From contig NZ_JASVWB010000002.1 in assembly GCF_030287445.1 (NCBI RefSeq), positions 992,001 to 1,056,000 of the forward strand: 64,000 nucleotides of DNA. The letters run 5' to 3'. Each line of letters opens with the position of its first letter. Position 1 is the first letter of the stretch. The notes beneath the pieces are model-generated. The model was not told where the DNA came from. It saw nothing but the letters and a program-made list of their open reading frames with translations, and did not search any database. The DNA comes from Streptomyces sp. ALI-76-A (lineage in GTDB: Bacteria > Actinomycetota > Actinomycetes > Streptomycetales > Streptomycetaceae). The position numbers and the translations under genes are program-made. Below, piece after piece: positions 52,818 through 60,547 of the stretch.

Positions 52818-52833
52818 CTATCTTCGATAGACT
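52818..52833 (+). promoter_or_regulatory. CTATC-TTC-GATAG element with TAGACT box
   Basis: A 5-bp inverted repeat around TTC (52818-52830) overlaps TAGACT (52828-52833), a good -10 box. It lies about 50 bp upstream of the HU-like start and belongs to the recurring GATAG set. Confidence 0.5.
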
Positions 52834-52883
52834 GGATTCTAAGCGAAACCGTGACATGAAGGACGACAAGACAGGGTGTGGGT

Positions 52884-53268
52884 ATGGAGACGACGACGAA
52901 TCCGCGTGTCAGTAAGCGCGAGTTCATCTCTCGGGTCGCGACTCGCAGCGGGTTGCCGGTCCGAGTGGTGAACAAGGTGTACGAGTCGTTTGCTCGGTGA
53001 ACTCACGGGCGCGGTCAGCTGTGGGGAGACGGTCGTGCTCACGAGCTTCGGCCGCTTCTACCGACAGGATCACAAGGGCCACAAGGTGCGCTTCGGCAAG
53101 AGCGACGTCGACAACTACGTGGTGCTGAAGTTCTCCGCGTCGAGCAGCTTCAACCGCCGGCTCGGGGGCAACGAGGACGAGATCTCACCGGAGAACTACG
53201 GGATGATCGAGGATGCCGACGAGTTCGAGAACGTCATTGAGGATCGTGAGTTACGGGCCGCATCGTAG
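52884..53268 (+). pseudogene. HU/IHF-like DNA-binding protein with an apparent frameshift
   Basis: The frame from ATG 52884 gives NPRVSKREFISRVATRSGLP, then VRVVNKVYESFAR and a stop. The frame one base over continues with GELTGAVSCGETVVLTSFGR, then FYRQDHKGHKVRF. Joined, these reproduce the HU fold: two N-terminal helices, the GExVxLxxFGxF strand and the arm region. Removing one T from TTT at 52989-52991 would restore the frame as VYESLLGELTG. Possibilities are a sequencing error, a real null mutation, or a +1 programmed shift. HU-type proteins bend DNA at transfer origins and replication sites. Confidence 0.7.
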
Positions 53269-53290
53269 GCAACGAGGAGCCAGCAGAAAA

Positions 53291-53330
53291 AGAGAACCCC
53301 CGTGATGCACAGGCATCACGGGGGTTCTCT
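53291..53330 (+). terminator. 18-bp perfect stem terminator
   Basis: AGAGAACCCCCGTGATGC and GCATCACGGGGGTTCTCT form an 18-bp perfect stem with a 4-nt loop, followed by TTTATG and preceded by an A run. It works in both directions between the convergent HU-like gene and the minus-strand membrane genes, and marks the end of the co-oriented core. Confidence 0.92.
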
Positions 53331-53359
53331 TTATGGCGGGACGAGCCCAGTTGCGAGGC

Positions 53360-53602
53360 TCAGCCGTCGACGATGGCAAAGATCAGCACGAGCACGATGA
53401 CCGGGACGATGAGCACGCCAGCCCCTGCGAGGAGGTGCTCCCACCCCAGCGGCGAGTTGATCCAGCCCATGAAGTCGTTCCACAGGCCGCCGACGGTGTC
53501 TGCGATCGAGCTGAAGAAGCCGGTGACCCATCCGATGATGGCTGCCAGGCTGACGCCGCCGATCAGGCTGAGGGCGATGACGAGGCGGGTTCTCTTGAAC
53601 AT
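53360..53602 (-). CDS. small two-TM membrane protein
   Basis: An 80-aa protein with hydrophobic segments at about 7-28 (LVIALSLIGGVSLAAIIGWV) and 58-80, and a loop containing WNDFMGWINSPLGWEHLLAG. The Phe-x-Gly-Trp-Ile segment also occurs in the neighbouring gene (KDFIGWVIEDPGRAW), so the two proteins are distant relatives made by duplication. It is 11 bp downstream of that gene and probably co-transcribed. Function unknown. Confidence 0.6.
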   Translation of the reverse strand: MFKRTRLVIALSLIGGVSLAAIIGWVTGFFSSIADTVGGLWNDFMGWINSPLGWEHLLAGAGVLIVPVIVLVLIFAIVDG

Positions 53603-53613
53603 GGTGCCCCGCC

Positions 53614-53946
53614 CTACTTCGGGTCCTCGAAGAGCAGGTAGTACAGCCCGATGTGCGGGATGACGAGGGCCGCCAGCGCGATCCAGGCCCGACCTGGGTC
53701 CTCGATCACCCAGCCGATGAAGTCCTTGACGGGTCCGACGTAGGCCAGCACGGGGGCGAGCACCTCAGTGCGGAAGATGACGCGGAAGATTCCGTAGGCC
53801 ATGCCGAGGGCGATCGCCAGTCCGATGCCGCGCCGTACGAAGAGGGCAGAACGAGGACTGATCCGCCGGCGGCGTCCCGCGATTGTGCTGGACTGGGGTT
53901 CGACATCCAGAGCTGCCGCCTGGGTCACTGGCCCACAGTCGCACAT
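53614..53946 (-). CDS. membrane protein related to the downstream gene
   Basis: About 110 aa, with the ATG at 53946 preferred over 53955 because GGGGGAG lies 9 nt before it. A basic N-terminal region (RRRRISPRSALFVRRG) precedes two hydrophobic segments (IGLAIALGMAYGIFRVIF and IALAALVIPHIGLYYLLF) with KDFIGWVIEDPGRAW between them. It pairs with the gene at 53360 as a small membrane module bordering the transfer array. Function unknown. Confidence 0.55.
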   Translation of the reverse strand: MCDCGPVTQAAALDVEPQSSTIAGRRRRISPRSALFVRRGIGLAIALGMAYGIFRVIFRTEVLAPVLAYVGPVKDFIGWVIEDPGRAWIALAALVIPHIGLYYLLFEDPK

Positions 53947-54029
53947 CGTCACCATCTCCCCCTTGTCAAATCACCATTTCTTCCATTCCACGAGAAGTGA
54001 CAATGATGAACAGAATACTGGAGTATAGG

Positions 54030-54539
54030 TTACCCGAACTGGAGGTCAGGCTCATCCGCGGATGGCGTGTCGAAGCTGATCGCGCGCTGTCGAGGTCGTG
54101 AGGGACTCGCGATCGGCTCGCGCTGCGCGGCCAGCTCGGCGAGAGTGAAGCCCACGGGGCGACCGAGGCGCTGGCCGGCCATGTAGTAGGCCTGCCCGTT
54201 CGCACGTTCACCCAGGGCGATGATCTCGCGGGTGACGGGCTCACCCGGGCGCTGGGGCGCGCGCTCCCGCCAGACGATCCGGTGCGAGGGCTTCGTATTC
54301 GGATCCGCGCCGACGTACGTGGTCTCGCAATCAGAGAGGTCGGGATAACTGGGCATGTACTCCAGCGGGTGCGTGCTCGGCGCGCCCTGCTGGATCCGGC
54401 CCAGCTGGTTGAGGGCCACACGCAGGAGCCGGTCCTCCGGTCCATGAGGGCGCATCACCGCGGCGTCGTGGAGCGTCTGGAGGTCCTGCTTGAGACTGGT
54501 CGTCGGCAGGAGGCGGATGGGAGGCTGACGCTCACTCAT
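54030..54539 (-). CDS. probable type II toxin (RelE/ParE-like)
   Basis: A 169-aa protein starting at the ATG at 54539, overlapping the end of the upstream gene. Its middle reads DCETTYVGADPNTKPSHRIV, then WRERA and ITREIIALGERANGQAYYMA, reminiscent of actinobacterial RelE/ParE-type toxins in which a catalytic strand (RIVWRE) is followed by a conserved ALGxR segment. Antitoxin-first order with a small overlap fits a toxin-antitoxin operon. The N-terminal 60 residues are longer than in typical RelE. Confidence 0.5.
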   Translation of the reverse strand: MSERQPPIRLLPTTSLKQDLQTLHDAAVMRPHGPEDRLLRVALNQLGRIQQGAPSTHPLEYMPSYPDLSDCETTYVGADPNTKPSHRIVWRERAPQRPGEPVTREIIALGERANGQAYYMAGQRLGRPVGFTLAELAAQREPIASPSRPRQRAISFDTPSADEPDLQFG

Positions 54540-54939
54540 CACTCTTCTCCTGCTGGGCAGCACGGTGCTCATCGGCCCACTGCTGACCGAGCGGGCCGAG
54601 GCTCTCGGCGAGCTCCTCGATGGTCATGCCCGCCTCGCCGGAGGCGTCGGACTCCTGGATGCGGCGGGAGAGCTCGGCCTGGAAAGCAGCCTCAGCGTGG
54701 ACGTGGGCCGCGTGGTCGTACTTCATGAGGCGCACGAACGCGGCGAAGGGGATGATCACGGCCTCGGGCTTGTTGTCGTTCCCGAAGATCAGCGGCGTGA
54801 TTCCGCCGCGGCGATAAAGGTTCAGCATTGTGGCGAGGTCCTCGCGCCTGAGCTGGTCGGTCGGGACGACATTGACGGAGAACTTCGGGAGCTCGGCGTC
54901 GGGAGTGCCGTTGCCGTGAGCGTTGCTGTTGTGAGTCAT
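54532..54939 (-). CDS. probable Phd/YefM-like antitoxin
   Basis: A 135-aa protein with VPTDQLRREDLATMLNLYRR, then TPLIFGNDNKPEAVIIPFAA. This matches the Phd/YefM pattern in which an N-terminal DNA-binding domain ends with a strand-loop (PxxxGRNxKPxAVLVP) and a helix (FVRLMKYD). The acidic C-terminus would wrap the toxin. It likely represses its own promoter, which lies in an AT-rich region with GAGTCGATA and ATCGAATG words (55000-55020) also seen in the core array. Confidence 0.6.
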   Translation of the reverse strand: MTHNSNAHGNGTPDAELPKFSVNVVPTDQLRREDLATMLNLYRRGGITPLIFGNDNKPEAVIIPFAAFVRLMKYDHAAHVHAEAAFQAELSRRIQESDASGEAGMTIEELAESLGPLGQQWADEHRAAQQEKSDE

Positions 54940-55136
54940 AGCTTCAGCCTAATCAGTCGGGAATAGCTTGTCATCGACTCGCATACAACTTTGTTCACTG
55001 AGTCGATAAGGGCATCGAATGGTGGATCGCTCCGTCTTTAAGAGACGGGACAGGCAAGAGAAAGAGGAGACCCGTGCTCCATCCCCGCACGGTGCGGAGC
55101 CGGGGCACGGGCCCTGATGGATGGACGGTCGCGACT

Positions 55137-56126
55137 TCAGAAGTTCCCCTCGTCGGTGAGGTCGACGGTGAGGTCAGCGCCCCCGTCGGGGCGCAGCAGC
55201 CCGGCGAGAATGCCGAGCGCGGCGGACAGGACATCGTCGTCCAGGTCGCCGGTCGCAGGCCCGCCCTCGTCCTCGTGCCTGTCTTCGTCTTCGTCTTCGT
55301 GCAGCTCCACGTCGTGGAGGCGGTAGTCGGCATGGCCCATGCCCAGCTTGGAGTCATAGGCCGCGAAGACGGCATGCGTGTAGCGGGGGCCGTCGGCCGG
55401 CGTGAGCAAGCGGACCCGGCGGGCGATCGTGTCGCGCAGGGCGGCTTCCTCGGCCTCGGCGACGGTCTCCCGCAGCTCGGTCAGCATCACCGGGCCCACG
55501 GCGTCCAGGAGTGCCCGCAGGGCGGTCTTGCGGGCCCGTGCGTGGGCGTAGTCGGTGGCGACCTGGGCGCAGCACCGCGCGCGCCAGCACACGCAGCGGT
55601 GGCAGTCGAGGCAGTTCTGGGCCCGGTCGTAGCCGCACCGGCAGTCGAAGGGGCGGCAGTAGGCGCCGTGTTCCGTCTTCGGTGCGGTGGGGATGGCAGC
55701 CAGAGAGCAGGATATCTCGGTGAAGTCGCGGTTCTCGTCCACGAGATCGGCGGCCAGAACCTGGCCATCATTGCGGAGCTCCCCCGCAAGGTCATCGCAG
55801 ACCTGGTGCGGGTAGCAGCCGCAGGGCAGGGGCCGGTCCGCAGGCGGCGCGGCGGCAGGCGGGGCAGCTTGCGGCCTGCCGGTGACGAGTGCCAGCGACG
55901 CGCCGATCAACTCGGGGTCCGGGCGCGGGTCCTCCCGCCAGCGCAGGATCGAGCAGCCGGACACCGACCCTTCGTCGATCTCATGCAATGTCGGCTCCTG
56001 CGCCCACGCTCGGTCCTGCCAGCCGTCCGGTGGCGGCGTGGCCCCGCCGCGGTCGTTGTCAGGCCAGGTGACGCGCACGGCGCGCTCGGCGATGTCGGCG
56101 GTGAACACATTGGTCCGTTCGGTCAT
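55137..56126 (-). CDS. Cys-rich hypothetical protein
   Basis: A 329-aa protein. Residues about 100-195 contain a dense Cys/His cluster (CGCYPHQVCDD, YCRPFDCRCGYDRAQNCLDC, HRCVCWRARCCAQ) suggesting several zinc sites. The flanks are helical and acidic, with a Glu/Asp/His tract (HDVELHEDEDEDRHEDEGG) near the end. A metal-binding or protein-interaction role is possible. It opens a minus-strand series of poorly known genes. Confidence 0.55.
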   Translation of the reverse strand: MTERTNVFTADIAERAVRVTWPDNDRGGATPPPDGWQDRAWAQEPTLHEIDEGSVSGCSILRWREDPRPDPELIGASLALVTGRPQAAPPAAAPPADRPLPCGCYPHQVCDDLAGELRNDGQVLAADLVDENRDFTEISCSLAAIPTAPKTEHGAYCRPFDCRCGYDRAQNCLDCHRCVCWRARCCAQVATDYAHARARKTALRALLDAVGPVMLTELRETVAEAEEAALRDTIARRVRLLTPADGPRYTHAVFAAYDSKLGMGHADYRLHDVELHEDEDEDRHEDEGGPATGDLDDDVLSAALGILAGLLRPDGGADLTVDLTDEGNF

Positions 56127-56260
56127 CGGTGTGCTCCGGGTGTGTGGTGAGTGCTGATGCTTGCTGCCCAACCGGCGAGAGTGGCGAAGTCGTCCTCCGC
56201 CAGGGAGGAGAAGCGGGGCGCGGCATGGGTGCCGCGCCCCACCCGGCGGCGTGTACGGTC

Positions 56261-57016
56261 TCACAGCAGCGTGTCCCGCAAGTCTTCCTCCCAGCGCGGC
56301 GGGCAGAGTTCGGTCAGGGCGTCAAGGGCTGCAGTCGTCTCGGGGCTGTCGCCGAGGTCGAAGGTGCACAGCTCGCTGCCGTCCTCGGCCACGAGACGGA
56401 CGCCCGTGCCGTCCCAGAACGGCTCGCGCTTGCCGTCCACGGCCCAAAACCGTGCCAGAACCGGCACCATGGGGTACACCGGGTGCAGGTAGGCCGGATG
56501 ACGGCGGATCTTGTCGGCCAGGACTTCCTCCCACGCGGCCTCGGCGGCATCCCGCGTCTGCCGCCACCGCTGAACGAGATCCTCCGCCATACGGCGGCGC
56601 GCCATGTGCCATAGAGCCAGGTGGACCTCTGTTCCCAGAAGGGCAGGGCCCCGGGCGGCGAGCCACTCCCGGACGGTCATGGCGGGCGGTGCTTCGGTGA
56701 GCAGTTCGGCGAGGTAGCTCGTGCTTGACGGCGTGGCCGGAGGGAACTTGCGCACGACGGAGACCAGGAGTGGCACGAGGGTGTCGAACGGGCCTGCGGG
56801 GTGCTGTGTTCCGTGCGAGGAGGCGAGGGTGACAGGGTCCTTCGGCAAGGTCCCGGACTCGCTGCACTCGGGGCGCGCCCAGGTCCAGCCGACGACGGGA
56901 GCGTGGACGAGCTGGCCGTCTTGGATGATCCAGTCGAAGCGGTCGGCCAGGCTGTGCTCGTCGGCGGCGACGAGGTCGGCGTCGAACGGCTCATCGGGCA
57001 CGGTGAGTTCAGACAT
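56261..57016 (-). CDS. hypothetical protein (251 aa)
   Basis: The ATG at 57016 overlaps the end of the upstream gene by 8 bp, supporting the start and an operon. The product is helical with WTWARPECSESG and LAELLTEAPPAMTVREWLAA, and ends with a beta-rich region (VRLVAEDGSELCTFDLGDSP). No family recognised. Confidence 0.55.
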   Translation of the reverse strand: MSELTVPDEPFDADLVAADEHSLADRFDWIIQDGQLVHAPVVGWTWARPECSESGTLPKDPVTLASSHGTQHPAGPFDTLVPLLVSVVRKFPPATPSSTSYLAELLTEAPPAMTVREWLAARGPALLGTEVHLALWHMARRRMAEDLVQRWRQTRDAAEAAWEEVLADKIRRHPAYLHPVYPMVPVLARFWAVDGKREPFWDGTGVRLVAEDGSELCTFDLGDSPETTAALDALTELCPPRWEEDLRDTLL

Positions 57017-57719
57017 CGGTGGGCTCCTCTCGGCTGGTAGCTGGTCCAGGCAGCGCCGGGGCATCGAATGACGAGGTTTCGATGGAGGGCTCGGCACCTG
57101 TCAGCCGGACAACCTCCAGGACGTGGGCCTCGATGTCGGCGCGGGCCTGGGCAACGACCTGCTCGCCGGCCTCCACGAGCGAGTCGACGGTGAACTGGGC
57201 GTTGTTACCTGCGCTGGCGACGGCGCGCTCCAGTGCGTTGAGCGCTTCCTTGGTGGCCCTCACGCCCTTCTTCTCGTGGATTGCCTCGTGCAGTGCCGCG
57301 GTGGCGGCCCTGACTTCGGCGTACATCCGGTCGGTGACCTCGCGGACCTCCCTCAGGCTCTCGGCGGTGCGGGGCTCATGAGGGATCTCGGGCACGAAGG
57401 CGTCGTGCTCGGTACGCCGGATGGTTACCGGCACTCCGCTGCCGAGACCCATGGAGGACACGAGCGAGCCCCACTGCGCGAGGCTCATCTCGATCTCCAC
57501 GAGCTCCCGGCCTGGATAGACCCAGTCGTGGTTGAGGTCGCGTCTGCGCGTGGCCTGGTGGACGGAGAGCGAGATGGTTTCGTTGTGGAGCAGGTCGGAC
57601 TGGAACAGCGAACGGCCTCGTCCGCTTCGTCGCGTCACGACCGCGACGCCGAAGGCGGGGTGGATCTCATCGCCGTGCTCCGCGTCGATCGCTGGGTCCT
57701 GGGTTGGACGGCGGCTCAT
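57009..57719 (-). CDS. hypothetical coiled-coil protein (236 aa)
   Basis: The N-terminal half has beta-type sequence with SLFQSDLLHNETISLSVHQA and WVYPGRELVEIEMSLAQWGS. The second half is a long helix (ESLREVREVTDRMYAEVRAA, TKEALNALERAVASAGNNAQ). Its start overlaps the 35-aa upstream peptide and its end overlaps the next gene, so three genes are coupled. Function unknown. Confidence 0.55.
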   Translation of the reverse strand: MSRRPTQDPAIDAEHGDEIHPAFGVAVVTRRSGRGRSLFQSDLLHNETISLSVHQATRRRDLNHDWVYPGRELVEIEMSLAQWGSLVSSMGLGSGVPVTIRRTEHDAFVPEIPHEPRTAESLREVREVTDRMYAEVRAATAALHEAIHEKKGVRATKEALNALERAVASAGNNAQFTVDSLVEAGEQVVAQARADIEAHVLEVVRLTGAEPSIETSSFDAPALPGPATSREEPTDV

Positions 57720-57823
57720 GCTGGCACCGCCTCAGGGGTCTCAGCCTGCTGGGCCTGGTGCTCGGCGGTTTCGCGCAGGAAGTCCGCGTAGGCGTGGGCG
57801 TAGGGGTTGGTCGGCTTGGTCAT
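57716..57823 (-). CDS. 35-aa peptide at the head of the operon
   Basis: It starts at the ATG at 57823 and encodes MTKPTNPYAHAYADFLRETA, with a Gln/Glu-rich end, stopping 4 nt into the next start. The tight overlap and ordinary composition support a real small gene, possibly for translational coupling. Confidence 0.5.
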   Translation of the reverse strand: MTKPTNPYAHAYADFLRETAEHQAQQAETPEAVPA

Positions 57824-57897
57824 GATGAGTGTGCTGCGCTTTCTCTGATGTGCGGTGGGATGTTGTGGGGAGGCGGCGAGCACGACGGCATGACGAA

Positions 57898-57928
57898 GCG
57901 GGGGCCTCCGTGGAACGGAGACCCCCGC
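57898..57928 (-). terminator. GC-rich hairpin
   Basis: GCGGGGGCCTCCGT and ACGGAGACCCCCGC pair with one mismatch around GGA. It lies between the 111-aa gene downstream of it on the minus strand and the 35-aa peptide gene, matching a transcript boundary. Confidence 0.55.
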
Positions 57929-57942
57929 TTGCCGTACGGGGC

Positions 57943-58278
57943 TCAGCTGACCAGCACGCTCTGCTTCTCCTGGGCCGGGAGCGTGGCGAGGACGGTGTCG
58001 GTCACTTCCTTCGCGGGGGTGTCGAGCGGCATCTCGCGCTCGTACCCGTGGCCCCATGAGAAGTCCTGGAACTCCGCGGTGTGTCGGTGAGCGTGGTCGC
58101 CTCGATGGGATACGAGCCGTCCGGGGGCCAGGCGTTCACAGTGGCGCTGTGAAACTGGCAGCCGCCGCACCGTGCCCGCCGGCGCAGCGGCTGGGTACTC
58201 GTCGTCGGGCCGCCGGATTTCGACGAGGCGGACCGGGCGCTCGGTGCTGTCTGCGGGCGCCAGGTTGTTAGGCGTCAC
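57943..58278 (-). CDS. hypothetical protein, start abuts transposon end
   Basis: A 111-aa frame with VRLVEIRRPDDEYPAAAPAG and a C-terminal EVTDTVLATLPAQEKQSVLV. Its GTG start at 58278 lies exactly beside the transposon terminal repeat, so the original start or promoter may have been cut off. Function unknown. Confidence 0.45.
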   Translation of the reverse strand: MTPNNLAPADSTERPVRLVEIRRPDDEYPAAAPAGTVRRLPVSQRHCERLAPGRLVSHRGDHAHRHTAEFQDFSWGHGYEREMPLDTPAKEVTDTVLATLPAQEKQSVLVS

Positions 58279-58457
58279 TGAAAATGCCTACAGGTGCGAC
58301 AGTTTGGGCAGCTTCGTGCCGACAAGATTGGTAAACGTGCCTGCCGACGAAGAGGTGCAGATTTAGGGCGGCACCTTGCCGACGAAGGGCATGTGAAAGG
58401 CCCTCCCGGTATCTCTTGGCCGAGCGCCGGGAGGGCCGTGTAACGCGCGGAGGCGCT

Positions 58458-59063
58458 GTGCTCACGGTAGAGGCTGACCCGGCTCGGGTCGAAGTTCGTC
58501 TGACACGGGGCGAGTTGTTCTGCCCGGGGTGCGGTGGCCCGCTGAGGCCGTGGGGGTGGGCACGTTCGCGTGTACTGCGCGACGCCGCTGGCTGGCCGGT
58601 GACGGTACGTCCTCGGCGGACGAGGTGTGTGGGCTGTGGTCTGTCGCATGTGCTTCTTCCGGTGTTTGCGCTGTTCAGGCGGGCTGATCTGGCTGAGGTG
58701 ATCGGTTCGGCCCTGGCCGCGAAGGCGGCGGGGGCGGGTGCCCGGGTGATTGCGGGGAGGCTGGGTCGCCCGGTTGAGACGGTCCGTGGCTGGTTGCGTC
58801 GGTTCGCCTCCCGAGCGGAGGGGATCCGGCGGTTCTTCACGGTGTTGCTGGTTGATGCCGGGGTTGACCCGGCTGTTCCTGGCCCGTCCCGCACGTTGTT
58901 CGCAGACGCGGTCAACGCGGTCGTGGGGGCTTGGTGGTCGGTCGCGTCCCGGTGGCCGAACGTCGGCAAGGTGTCGCCCTGGGCGGTGGCTTGCGCCGCG
59001 TCTGGCGGCATACTGCTGGCGCCTTCTTGGCCGCTGGAAACGATCAACACGAACAGACTCTGA
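58458..59063 (+). CDS. zinc-finger/HTH protein (DUF6431-like)
   Basis: The GTG at 58458 has GGAGG 4 nt upstream; the product is 201 aa. Residues about 20-65 hold CPGCGG and CVGCGL, a zinc ribbon. Then come helices including RVIAGRLGRPVETVRGWLRR, a helix-turn-helix. Such proteins precede DDE transposase/ATPase pairs in actinobacterial transposons and may help recognise the ends. It is followed by the transposase after 69 bp. Confidence 0.6.
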   Translation: MLTVEADPARVEVRLTRGELFCPGCGGPLRPWGWARSRVLRDAAGWPVTVRPRRTRCVGCGLSHVLLPVFALFRRADLAEVIGSALAAKAAGAGARVIAGRLGRPVETVRGWLRRFASRAEGIRRFFTVLLVDAGVDPAVPGPSRTLFADAVNAVVGAWWSVASRWPNVGKVSPWAVACAASGGILLAPSWPLETINTNRL

Positions 59064-59132
59064 CGGCACGCCGATACTGGCTGTCACCGTCACGCGTGTG
59101 TGTTCACGCTGCGTGAGAGGGCTGGTGGTCAG

Positions 59133-60518
59133 ATGCCAGGTCATGAGGACCAGACACGGCTGGAGCGGGCTCAGGCGATCGGCCTGTTCCGCTACATGCT
59201 GATCAGGGAAGCGGCTGATCCGACGCTGTCGCGTCGCCAGCGCGGGGCCTTGGTGCGGCAGCTGGCGTCGATGACGCACGTCGATCCCGACGGCCGGCCG
59301 GTGAGGATCACCCGGTGGACGCTGGACCGGTGGATCTACGAGTGGAAGCGGGCCGGGTTCGAGGCGCTGGTTCCCTCACCGAGGCAGTCCCGGCCCCACA
59401 CCCCGCAGGAGATCCTGGACCTGGCCGCGGCGCTGAAGAAGGAGAATCCGTCGCGGTCGGCGGCACAGATCCGGCGGATCATCGGCGCTCAGCGGGGCTG
59501 GGCCCCGGATGAACGCACCATCCAGCGGATGCTCATACGCGAAGGGCTGAACGCCCTGAACGTCCCGGCGACGCCCGCTGTTTTCGGCCGGTTCGAGGCG
59601 GACGGCCCCAACGAGTTGTGGACCGGGGACGCTCTGCACGGGCCGATGGTCGCCGGCCGCAAGACCTATCTGTTCGCGTTCATCGACGACCATTCGCGGG
59701 CCGTGATGGGACACCGCTGGGGCTTCGCGGAGGATACTGTCCGCCTTGCCGCAGCCCTGCGGCCAGCCCTCGCCTCGCGAGGCATTCCGCGCTACATCTA
59801 CGTCGACAACGGCTCCGCGTTCGTCGACTCCTGGCTCCTGCGGGCCTGCGCGAAACTCGGCATCAAGCTCGTGCACTCCGTACCAGGACGGCCGCAGGGC
59901 AGGGGCAAGATCGAACGGTTCTTCCGCGCGGTGAACAGCGAGTTCGTCGTCGAGATCGCCTCCGGCGACGGCAAGCCGGGACGACAGATCGACAGCCTGC
60001 TGGAGATGAACCGGCTGTTCACGGCCTGGACCGAGAACGTCTACCACCGCCGGGTGCACTCCGAGACCGCAGCAGCACCGCTGGCCCGCTGGATGGGCGA
60101 CCGGCCACTGACTGTCCCCAACCCGTCCGACCTCGCGGAAGCCTTCCGCTGGTCAGAACACCGCACCGTGTCCAAGACGGCGCTGGTCTCCCTGCACGGA
60201 AACCGCTACCAGGTCGACCCGCTGTTGGTCGGACAAAGAGTCGAGCTGGTCTTCGACCCCTTCGACCTGTCCTTCCTGCGGGTGCGTGTCCAAGGCCAGG
60301 ACGCCGGGACCGCGCTGCCGTTCCAGGCCAGCCGCCATTCCCATCCCAAAGCCCGACCCGAGACCCCGGCCGAGGAACCTCGACCGACGACCGGCATCGA
60401 CTACCTCGCATTGATCGACACCACCCATAAGGCCGACATCGCCGACAAGGTCAATTACGCGGCCCTGGGCGAACTGACGCCGCCCGTGTTCGACCTCACC
60501 GAACTGCCCAGCGAGTAA
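59133..60518 (+). CDS. DDE transposase (TniA/IstA-like)
   Basis: A 461-aa protein from the ATG at 59133. N-terminal HTH regions (ITRWTLDRWIYEWKRAGFEA, SAAQIRRIIGAQRGWAPDE) precede an rve-type core with Asp in LWTGDALHGPMV, Asp in RYIYVDNGSAFVDSW and Glu in RGKIERFFRAVNSE. A C-terminal Mu-transposase-like beta domain (LVSLHGNRYQVDPLLVGQRV) follows. It would act with the downstream ATPase, as in Tn5053/IS21-type systems. Confidence 0.8.
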   Translation: MPGHEDQTRLERAQAIGLFRYMLIREAADPTLSRRQRGALVRQLASMTHVDPDGRPVRITRWTLDRWIYEWKRAGFEALVPSPRQSRPHTPQEILDLAAALKKENPSRSAAQIRRIIGAQRGWAPDERTIQRMLIREGLNALNVPATPAVFGRFEADGPNELWTGDALHGPMVAGRKTYLFAFIDDHSRAVMGHRWGFAEDTVRLAAALRPALASRGIPRYIYVDNGSAFVDSWLLRACAKLGIKLVHSVPGRPQGRGKIERFFRAVNSEFVVEIASGDGKPGRQIDSLLEMNRLFTAWTENVYHRRVHSETAAAPLARWMGDRPLTVPNPSDLAEAFRWSEHRTVSKTALVSLHGNRYQVDPLLVGQRVELVFDPFDLSFLRVRVQGQDAGTALPFQASRHSHPKARPETPAEEPRPTTGIDYLALIDTTHKADIADKVNYAALGELTPPVFDLTELPSE

Positions 60519-60547
60519 CCCAGGCCGCAACCTCTCGGAGGAAAAGC

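Noticed and set aside
52990..53268. A separate small gene starting at TTG 52990
   Set aside because: It has no ribosome site and encodes only the second half of an HU fold whose first half lies directly upstream in another frame; treated as one frameshifted gene.
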